Below, in pieces: positions 26,003 through 34,300 of a stretch of DNA of 53,918 nt. Origin of the DNA: Verrucomicrobiaceae bacterium (GTDB lineage Bacteria; Verrucomicrobiota; Verrucomicrobiia; Verrucomicrobiales; DEV007); NCBI GenBank assembly GCA_024229495.1, contig JAAESJ010000027.1, positions 1 to 53,918 of the forward strand. The letters run 5' to 3'. The notes below the pieces were generated by a model, which worked only from the letters and a program-made list of their open reading frames with translations, did not search any database and was not told the origin of the DNA. Position 1 is the first letter of the stretch. Each line of letters starts with the position of its first letter. The translations under genes and the position numbers were made by a program.

Positions 26003-27469
26003 TTATCCCTTCTTTCGACCTCCCGCTTTCTCTTTCCAGGGCACTGTCCGGTCAAAGAGCTTTGAATAAACGCGGTGATTATTCACTGCTGCCTTCTTGA
26101 GATGATCCATGGCCGTGTCATAACGCTTCCGCATCTCATTCAGAGCGGTTACTTGTGCTGGATTTTTAACGCAGTTGCTCAATTCCAACCGATCAGTCTC
26201 CATGTTAAAGAGCTCCTCGGCGGGATCCATCTTTTCACCACCGTGATACCAATAGATATATTTCCATTTTTCAGTCACAACCGCAAAGCACTGGGTCGGC
26301 ATTGGGCCCCAGCAATTCATCAGGCTGAGTTGCTGGTGGATTTTCCCCCGGGGATCGTCAAGAAGCGGCAACAGGCTGCGTCCCTGAATGCCGGCTGGCG
26401 AGCGAAGGCCGGCGAGCGCAAGGATCGTTGGAGCGATATCAATATTCCCGGTAAGCGCGGCACTGCGTAACTTTCTGCCGGCGGAAACATGACGCGGATC
26501 ATGAATGATCATCGGCACCCGCACTGATTCCTCATAGGGTAACACCTTGGATCCATATCCGTGAGCCCCGCATAAAAACCCGTTGTCCGAAGTGTATATC
26601 ACCACCGTGTTCTCCGCGACCTCGTTATCTTCCAGCGCCTGCAGGATCATGCCAACCGCCCTGTCGATGCCATACACCAGTTGATGATATTTCCTCATCA
26701 CGCCATCATAGTCGCTACTGTATTTCCAGCTCTGCCACCGTTCCCACTGCCGGCCCTGTTTGCTCTGCTGGCTCAAGTGTGTCGCATATTCCCTACCAAA
26801 ATTGGCCGGACGCTTGAACACCTTCTCCTTATAAACTTTATCAAATTGTGGATCCGGCGTGTCCGGCATGTGCGGCGCCTTGAAGCTAATCGAGAGACAA
26901 AACGGCTGACTCGCTTTGGTTGCCGACCGAATGAAATCTCGTCCAAATGCGCCATAGGAAAGGGTCGAGTGCGGAAATTTCTCCTTGTAAGCTTTCATCG
27001 ACGCATTTTTTGCCGTTGCATAACTTGTCTGACCGGGACCTCCTCCCCAGCGATCAAATTCACCGGAAGGCAAATTCCTGCCCTCCAAGTCGACTCCAAA
27101 CTTCCCCGCAAATCCCGTCATGTAACCCGCCTTGCGCAACAGTAGCGGGTAACTGTTTGTAAAGTCCCTTTTGCTCAGCTTGCCCCTCGTGAAGTTACAG
27201 CCGTGTGCATATTCATACTTGCCGGTCAGGATAGTCGCCCGACTGGCCATGCAGATGGCGGTGGTGTCGTAATGGTTATCAAAAGTCACTCCCCTTGCTG
27301 ATAATCCGTCAAGGTTGGGGGTCAGTGCATCCCTGTTGCCGTAGCAGCCCATCGAGATGGTGGCCTGATCATCAGCGAGTAAAAAAACAATGTTTGGCCG
27401 CTTGGGAGCGGCATTCATTGCCGAGCCACAAAGGATAAAGCTGAAAAAATAGCGATATATTAATTTCAT
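26003..27469 (-). CDS. Secreted sulfatase, second copy
   Basis: This 488-residue sulfatase has a signal peptide (LIYRYFFSFILCGSAMNA). The N-terminal metal site is FLLADDQATISMGCYG. The active-site motif is CMASR with Cys73 to be converted to formylglycine, followed by ATILTGKYEYAHG. Other family segments are SFKAPHMPDTPDP, YTSDNGFLCGAHG and PYEESVRVPMII. This CxASR variant and the PYEES segment are typical of heparan-N-sulfatase and choline-sulfatase-like branches, in contrast to the CCPAR enzyme at 7760, so the two sulfatases probably act on different substrates. The C-terminal segment WYHGGEKMDPAEELFNMETD is also standard. It is divergent from the SGNH-dehydrogenase gene at 27618. Confidence 0.93.
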   Translation of the reverse strand: MKLIYRYFFSFILCGSAMNAAPKRPNIVFLLADDQATISMGCYGNRDALTPNLDGLSARGVTFDNHYDTTAICMASRATILTGKYEYAHGCNFTRGKLSKRDFTNSYPLLLRKAGYMTGFAGKFGVDLEGRNLPSGEFDRWGGGPGQTSYATAKNASMKAYKEKFPHSTLSYGAFGRDFIRSATKASQPFCLSISFKAPHMPDTPDPQFDKVYKEKVFKRPANFGREYATHLSQQSKQGRQWERWQSWKYSSDYDGVMRKYHQLVYGIDRAVGMILQALEDNEVAENTVVIYTSDNGFLCGAHGYGSKVLPYEESVRVPMIIHDPRHVSAGRKLRSAALTGNIDIAPTILALAGLRSPAGIQGRSLLPLLDDPRGKIHQQLSLMNCWGPMPTQCFAVVTEKWKYIYWYHGGEKMDPAEELFNMETDRLELSNCVKNPAQVTALNEMRKRYDTAMDHLKKAAVNNHRVYSKLFDRTVPWKEKAGGRKKG

Positions 27470-27498
27470 CAGGAACAGTGAAAATAGGAGTTTGGGCA

Positions 27499-27522
27499 GA
27501 AAGGAGGGGTGAAAGGAGGGGT
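27499..27522. repeat. 12-bp perfect tandem duplication containing Shine-Dalgarno-like sequence
   Basis: The unit gaaaggaggggt occurs twice in a row in the 148-base region between the divergent sulfatase and SGNH-dehydrogenase genes. Each unit contains aggagg, complementary to the 3' end of 16S rRNA. It may be chance slippage; a tiny open frame follows (see findings). Confidence 0.85.
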
Positions 27523-27617
27523 GAAAATAGGCGCTCTATGGGAGATTGGCGGGAAATTCCTCAAAAAATATTCAATTTAGAGTAACAGCACCGCCTTTTT
27601 AGTAGTATAACCTCACC

Positions 27618-30470
27618 ATGCAAAAAATCCATTTCGCGGCTGTTGCCGCCTTCTTACTGTTTGCTGCAAACACTGTAGCCAATGCTGCCTTCAAGTTTGC
27701 AAAGGATGATACTGTTTGCCTGATCGGCAACAGCCTGCCAGACCGGATGCAGCATGACGGCTGGTTTGAAACTGTCCTGCAAAGTGAACTCACGGGACTG
27801 AATGTCTCTTTCCGCAACCTCGGCTTCAGCGGGGACACGATTAATAACCGTCCCCGCAATTCCGGATTTCCCAAGCCCGAGGATTACCTGAAAATCTGTG
27901 GTGCCGATGTCATCTTCGTGTTTTTCGGCTACAATGAATCCTTCTCCGGCGAAAAAGGTATCGAGGGCTTCATGAAAGAGCTCTCGGCAATGATCGACAA
28001 CTACTCAAAGCTCAAGCCCAACGGGAAATCCGCTCCGCGCTTTGTTTTGTTTTCGCCAATCGCACATGAAGACCTCAAGAGCCCCAACCTTCCCGATGGC
28101 AAAGCCAACAACAAAAACCTCGAGCAATACACCAAGGCCATTAAGGATGTCGCCGCCAACAAGAAGGCGTTTTTTGTCGACCTGTTCACGCCCACCAAGG
28201 CGATCTATGCCAAATCCAAGCAGCCCCTGACCATCAATGGCGTTCACCTCAATGCTTTCGGTAATGGTCACGTGGCTGCAATTGCCACAAAGGCGCTCCT
28301 GGGCAAGGGCTCCAAGCCACTCAACGACCTAGAAAAGCTCCGGGCATCCGTTCTCGACAAGAACTGGCATTGGTTCAACCGTTATCGTGCCACCGACGGC
28401 AACGACGTCTGGGGCGGTCGATCCGGCTTGCGGTTTGTTGACGGTCAATCCAATGCGGACGTGTTGCGCCACGAGTTGAAAATGCTCGATTCCATGACCG
28501 CTAATCGCGACCCGAAAATCTGGGCCACCGCGTTGGGTTCCAACTACACAGTCAATGACGATAATGTCGCAAAACCCATTGCGGTAAAGTCCAACATCGG
28601 AGGCAAGAGCAGGAGCTCCAACGCCCAGAAAGAAGGGAACTCAAACTACCTGAGCCCCGAGGAAACGCTCAAGAAGCTTCGCGCCCCTGACGGCTTCAAG
28701 CTCAACATCTTTGCCTCCGAGACGATGTTCCCGGAGATGGTCAACCCGGTGCAAATGTCAGTCGACACGAAGGGAAGACTCTGGGTGGCAGCCTGGAAAA
28801 CCTACCCCAAGTGGGAACCACTTAAGGAAATGGAGGATCGGTTGCTCATCCTGCCCGATGAAAACCGTGACGGGGTTGCCGACAAGGTCATTACCTTTGC
28901 CAAGGTTCACAACCCCACCGGCTTTGAGTTCTGGAACGGCGGAGTCCTGGTCGGATCTGCCCCCAACATTTGGTTCTTGAAGGATACCGACGGCGATGAT
29001 GTCGCCGACGTTCGAATCAACATGCTTGGCGGGATTGACTCGGCCGACACACACCACGCGATGAATAATTTCCAGTATGGGCCCGACGGCGGACTCTATT
29101 ACCAACGCGGAGTCTTTCATGTCAGTAATATTGAAACCCCCTGGACCGCACCACGCAAAGATGGAGCATCAGCCATGTATCGCTTCAACCCACGCACCCA
29201 CACATTTAACCTGCATGCCGGCAACAGTCCCAATCCACACGGAATCACCTTTGACAGGTGGGGCTACCACTACGCAACGGATGGCACCGGGGGTCGCTCC
29301 TATCAGGTGATGCCAAACGGGAACGGCTTCAAGATGCGCGGACTGCTCAAGAAAGAGGTCCGGCCTGTTGCTTCCAGCGGCATCATCTCAAGCGCTAACT
29401 TCCCCGACGACAAGCAACAGTGTTTCATGCTCTGTAACACAATCGGTTTTCTTGGCCTCAAACACTACAAACTGGACCGAAACGCTGACACTGGCGAGGC
29501 CAATGGCACCCCTCTTGGTGACCTGTTTGTCTCCGATGACCGAAATGTCCGTCCCTCTGATGCTGATTTCGGTTCTGACGGTGCACTCTATATCTCCGAT
29601 TGGCACAACGTCATCATCGGTCACATGCAGCACAACATCCGGGACCCAAACCGTGACCATGCTCACGGTCGTGTCTACCGGATGGTTTACACCAAGAAGC
29701 CGTTACAAAAACCGGTCGCCATTGACGGGCAGCCAATCACCAGATTACTCGACAATCTCAAGCACCCAATCGATGGCGTGCGCTATCGCACCCGCATTGA
29801 GTTGAGTGAACATCCCACCTCCAAAGTGGTCGCTGCCGCCAAGAACTGGGTGAAACAGTTCGATCCCGGCAAAGCTGACGAGGCTCACCATATGCTGGAA
29901 GCTCTCTGGGTTATGCAGGCACACAACGTCATGGACGATGAACTTCTCGCCAAATTGCTTGTAAGTGCTGACCCACATGTCGTCCGGGGTGCAAAAACCG
30001 TGCAACACTACTGGTATACAGTGGACTTTACCCGCGGCGGTGGGGCACTGGCCCAGGTGGAGGAACAAAAGATCCCACCTGCGCGAGTGGAGGTAAAAGG
30101 TGATGTCACGGAAGTTGAACTCTCAAGCATCCCCGAGCAGCTCAAGTATAACCTTAAGGAATTCAAGGTAAAAGCAGGTAGCAAGGTGAAACTGACCTTT
30201 CATAACCCCGAGGTTATTCCTCATAATCTGCTAATCGTCCAACCTGGCTCCAAGGCAGAGATCGGCAACCAGGCAATCGCCATGGGACCGGATGCCCTGA
30301 AGCAAGCACCCAAGAACGACAAGATTATCATCGGGACCAAGATGCTCGAAATGGGCAAGTCTGAAACCCTCAGTTTCACCGCCCCGCAAAAGCCCGGCAA
30401 TTATGAATTCCTGTGCACTTTCCCGGGACACTGGCAATTGATGAACGGCATTATGCGTGTTTCAAAATAA
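27618..30470 (+). CDS. Secreted fusion: SGNH-like domain, PVC-type dehydrogenase propeller, azurin-like cupredoxin
   Basis: This 950-residue protein has a signal peptide (AVAAFLLFAANTVANA). The N-terminal SGNH/GDSL-like domain (about 30-230) has block I as IGNSLPDRMQHDGW, block III as FGYNES and block V as GVHLNAFGNG. Asn replaces the usual Asp of GDSL. A dehydrogenase propeller covers about 355-700 (LRAPDGFKLNIFASE, GPDGGLYYQRGVFH, DADFGSDGALYISDW). A short helical linker leads to a type-1 copper domain (about 830-950). Its likely ligands are a His in IPHNLLIV, and Cys, His and Met in CTFPGHWQLM (Cys at about 931). There is no CxxCH, so copper takes the place of the haem found in the two other dehydrogenases in this window. 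It probably oxidises a carbohydrate and passes electrons to the fused copper centre. Confidence 0.87.
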   Translation: MQKIHFAAVAAFLLFAANTVANAAFKFAKDDTVCLIGNSLPDRMQHDGWFETVLQSELTGLNVSFRNLGFSGDTINNRPRNSGFPKPEDYLKICGADVIFVFFGYNESFSGEKGIEGFMKELSAMIDNYSKLKPNGKSAPRFVLFSPIAHEDLKSPNLPDGKANNKNLEQYTKAIKDVAANKKAFFVDLFTPTKAIYAKSKQPLTINGVHLNAFGNGHVAAIATKALLGKGSKPLNDLEKLRASVLDKNWHWFNRYRATDGNDVWGGRSGLRFVDGQSNADVLRHELKMLDSMTANRDPKIWATALGSNYTVNDDNVAKPIAVKSNIGGKSRSSNAQKEGNSNYLSPEETLKKLRAPDGFKLNIFASETMFPEMVNPVQMSVDTKGRLWVAAWKTYPKWEPLKEMEDRLLILPDENRDGVADKVITFAKVHNPTGFEFWNGGVLVGSAPNIWFLKDTDGDDVADVRINMLGGIDSADTHHAMNNFQYGPDGGLYYQRGVFHVSNIETPWTAPRKDGASAMYRFNPRTHTFNLHAGNSPNPHGITFDRWGYHYATDGTGGRSYQVMPNGNGFKMRGLLKKEVRPVASSGIISSANFPDDKQQCFMLCNTIGFLGLKHYKLDRNADTGEANGTPLGDLFVSDDRNVRPSDADFGSDGALYISDWHNVIIGHMQHNIRDPNRDHAHGRVYRMVYTKKPLQKPVAIDGQPITRLLDNLKHPIDGVRYRTRIELSEHPTSKVVAAAKNWVKQFDPGKADEAHHMLEALWVMQAHNVMDDELLAKLLVSADPHVVRGAKTVQHYWYTVDFTRGGGALAQVEEQKIPPARVEVKGDVTEVELSSIPEQLKYNLKEFKVKAGSKVKLTFHNPEVIPHNLLIVQPGSKAEIGNQAIAMGPDALKQAPKNDKIIIGTKMLEMGKSETLSFTAPQKPGNYEFLCTFPGHWQLMNGIMRVSK

Positions 30471-30493
30471 AGCAATTCCACCGCTTAATTTTC

Positions 30494-30543
30494 CGTGACT
30501 TCATGTCACGACATAAAACGGCCCGTGATATCACGGGCCGTTT
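30494..30543 (+). terminator. Tandem hairpins, strong terminator
   Basis: Two hairpins follow the stop at 30470. The first is cgtgac/gtcacg (30494-30510) with loop ttcat. The second is a near-perfect palindrome with 13-base arms (aaacggcccgtga / tcacgggccgttt, 30516-30543) and a two-base centre. The second is flanked by A and T runs, so it can act as a terminator in both directions. Confidence 0.88.
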
Positions 30544-30637
30544 CAGTATATTACCTGTGGTATAATTTGCTCTCCTTTGCTCCAGCGACAGTCTAGTGAC
30601 TTGGGTGGCGCCGACCCTAGGCAAGGCCCTCGCCGGC

Positions 30638-31084
30638 TTATGCCGCGCCCTTCAACCCCCGACAACGAGTAACAAGCCGCTGTAATCCGCGGACATAATC
30701 CCAAGCGGGAATATTGGACTGCAATTCAAGAATAACAGGGGATAATTCCACCGCCGTTAAACGCACGGATTCATAATCTGCGGTTTCCAGTGCGCTCGCC
30801 AAGTTCCCGATTTGATGAGCCAATCCGTTACCATTGAGATAACGACCATGAATATTATTCAGGCTATCAAGGACTGCTTCATGATCCGCCTCCAGTGCCC
30901 TTGCCGTCGTTGCAAGTATGATGATTTCCTGATCAGTGGATAATAAAGCATCAACCTGAAGGGGCGGCTGAAGAGCCGAAGACTTAGGGTTTGCTTTTGT
31001 TAGCGGAATGGAAACACGACGTAACTGCTTGAGCAGCCAAGTGTTTACCAAGTCAGGAGAAAATCTGAGTATTCCGGTAGCCAT
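30638..31084 (-). CDS. Hypothetical helical protein
   Basis: I do not recognise this 148-residue protein. It has no signal peptide or membrane segment. It is mostly helical, with a central acidic stretch (DALLSTDQEIIILATT, ALEADHEAVLDSLNNI) and a basic C-terminus (GLQRLVTRCRGLKGAA). The start at 31084 follows an AT-rich 236-base region that could hold its promoter and in which I see no other gene. It lies downstream of the double uvrA gene on the same strand, with no overlap. Its plausible composition and absence of a competing frame support it as a real gene, but no function can be given. Confidence 0.55.
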   Translation of the reverse strand: MATGILRFSPDLVNTWLLKQLRRVSIPLTKANPKSSALQPPLQVDALLSTDQEIIILATTARALEADHEAVLDSLNNIHGRYLNGNGLAHQIGNLASALETADYESVRLTAVELSPVILELQSNIPAWDYVRGLQRLVTRCRGLKGAA

Positions 31085-31320
31085 GGGTCAAATTTGGTTA
31101 ACCAGTTCGTGACAGAGAGTTGCAACAGGAAAGCCTGCGCAAGAATGATGAAATTGTAATTAACCCTATTTTTCTTAAAATTCAAGGTTCTCCAAGTAAA
31201 ATTATCCCATTCCCTTTAAAAATAAGTGATTCTGGAGCTCATTTTCTTCTTTAATTTGATACATTAAGCATATTTTGCGCTCAAAATTCACATTCTCACA
31301 ATCCCTGTCGCAATGCAGAT

Positions 31321-34300
31321 TCAACCCAAAACCGAGCTGAGAAACGGTGCCGTTTGGCTCACTTTGCAGGCCGCTACCTGCTCGGGGGTGCCACTGGCAA
31401 CAACCTCACCACCTTGTTCTCCAGCCTCGGGACCAATGTCGATCACATAATCTGCTTCGGCTATAATGTCGTTACCATGCTCAATAACCACAACCGTGTG
31501 CCCCTCGTCAACCAGAGCATGAAGGATATCAATGAGGTTTTTTACATCTGCCTGGTGCAGCCCGATAGTGGGCTCCTCGATAAGGTAAAGATTGGCCACT
31601 CCTTTCGTGATACCCTTTAGCCGGGCGTTTCTGGCACGGGTTTGCCCTTTGCGAATCTCGGCAATCAGCTTGATGCGTTGTGCTTCGCCTCCACTTAGCG
31701 TGGGGCTGGGTTGACCCAAGCTGAGATAACCAAGGCCCGAATCACAAAGTAATTCCAGCGTAGGATGAATCTTGGGGTGCGCGACAAAGAAATCACGGGC
31801 TTCCTCGATCCCCATTGCCATAACCTCGGCAATATTCTTGCCATTATACTCTATCTCAAGCGTTGCTGGATTATAGCGTGCACCGTGACAGTCATCGCAG
31901 TCAATCCAACTAGTGGGAAGGAAGTTCATCTCCAGCTTGATCCGTCCATTGCCACGGCAGGCCTCACACCGTCCATTTGATGTATTGAACGAAAACCGGG
32001 AGGCATCAAACCCGCGCACGCGGGCTTCCGGAACTGAAGCAAAGAGTTTGCGCACCTCATCAAAAATTTTAACATACGTTGCGGGCGTTGAACGACTGGT
32101 TTTGCCTATAGGAGCCTGGTCAACTTCATAGACGGCCGCTATAAGTTGCGCGCCACTGACAGACTTCCATTGCTTCTTAGCCCCGGATATACCCGAACCT
32201 TTTCTCTTGAGTTGCCATTCAACTGCCGGCTTTATCACTCCCCTCATCAGCGAGCTTTTGCCGCTTCCGGAGACACCTGTAAACACGGTAAGGCGACCAA
32301 GTGGAACATTTACATTGAGTTGCTTCAGATTGTTGGCACTTGCCCCCTTAACCCTAAGCCACCCATTCGCAGCTTTCTTTGCCGGCAGCTTTCGTCGCAT
32401 GCCACGCAGGGGGTGCACCAGTGGGTTGCTGAGTGCCCGCAGTGTAGGGGAATTACCCGAGAATTTTCTTAGCGCCGTTTTATGTGCCTTTCCTGTATAA
32501 ACCACTTCCCCACCGGATTGGCCTGCTCCGGGACCAAGGTCTATCAGGTGATCAGCGCGCCTGATCGTCGCCTCATCATGCTCGACAACCACAAGGCTGT
32601 TCCCCTGATCTCTCAAGGCAATAAGCGTATCAAGAAGCGTCTTTCTGTCGCGCGAATGCAGCCCGATGGTCGGTTCATCAAGAACATAAAGAACCCCGCG
32701 CAAGTTCGAGCCAAGCTGCGCGGCCAGCCGGATCCTTTGACTTTCACCCCCGCTCAAGGTGATAGCGCTGCGATCAAGGGCAAGGTATCCGAGGCCCACT
32801 TTTTCAAGAAACGCCAATCTCTGGCTTATCTCTTTTATGATGTCACGGGCAATGGTTGCCCTCGCTCCCTTGAAAGTGAAGCCAGAAACAACCATGCGCG
32901 CTTCACTTGCCGACAAGAGCCCAATGGAACAAATGGTAGATTCCTCAATCCATACGCTCCGCGCAATCGGGTTGAGGCGGGAACCATCACAGGAGAGGCA
33001 AGGGATTTTCTCCTCATCTCCCGCGCGGGTAATGCGAACCTCTTCATCAATTTCAGCCGCCGAGATCGAATCATGTTTTTGATAGTCGCAGCCTCTCTGG
33101 ACAACATGCCCATAGCCCCGGCAGGTAGTGCACCAGCCATGTGGGCTGTTATATGAAAAAAGTCGCGGATCAAGTTCATCAAAGGCCATTGCGCATTGCG
33201 GACATGACATTTCCGAGCTGAGAACTTTGATTTTCTTGTCACCATCAAGCAGCCGAGCTGTCCCCCTGCCGTATTCGAGAGCAACCTTAACCGCATCGGT
33301 AATATCTGCCACTTTACTGGCATGGGTGAAATCCGATATAACGGCATCAATGGTATGTTCCCTGAAGCGCTCAAGCTTGGTAAAATTACTGCTGGATTTA
33401 AATTGGCCATCCACAAACAGGGTCGCTATACCCTGGCGCTCTGCCCAGGCGGCCACATCAGTATGGAAACCCTTGCGGGCCCTGACCATGGGAGCCATCA
33501 AATGAACGGGGCCTTTCTTTAGCAAGTCCCTTATCCCGCCAACAATGCCGGTAACGCTTTGTTTCTCAACGGCAATCCCGCAACTTGGGCAATACTGGGT
33601 TCCTGTCTTGGCAAAAAGCAGACGCAAAAAATGGTATACCTCGGTAACGGTAGCCACGGTGGACTTGCCGCCTCCCCGACTCACCCTTTGCTCAATGGCT
33701 ACCGTTGGAGGAAGCCCGGATACCGAATCGACATCCGGCTTTTCCAACTGTTGCACAAACTGGCGAGCATATGCCGACATGCTATCAAGAAAACGTCGCT
33801 GGCCCTCGGCAAAGACAATGTCAAAAGCCAGCGTGGACTTTCCCGAGCCCGACAAGCCGGTAATCACCGTCATGGTATCACGGGGAATAGAAACGTTAAT
33901 GCCCTTCAAGTTATTCTCACGGCCCCCACACACATTAATTGCAGATCCGGGAGCGCTTATTGGTCGCGGCTCGGAGAACTGGTAATCTTTACACAAGTCC
34001 GGTTCTTGCCGGAAATGAAAGGAGGTTGTCCTATCTAGAGAATTTTTCAGCCATGCCCCGGTATGGCTTGACTCAACCAATGCCAGTTCCTCAGGGGTTC
34101 CTTTAGCCACAATCTTTCCCCCCAGCTCTCCTCCTTCAGGCCCAAGGTCAATCACATGATCAGCGCATTTGATCACATCAGTGTTGTGCTCAATAACGAT
34201 AACGCTTTTACCTGCATCAACCAGTCGCTGAAACACTTTGATTAACATTCCAATATCATCAAAATGCAACCCCGTGGTGGGCTCATCAAAAAGCAGGAGA

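Noticed and set aside
32482-33156. Plus-strand open frame of 224 codons
   Set aside because: It lies opposite the second half of UvrA, whose motifs are intact across the region.
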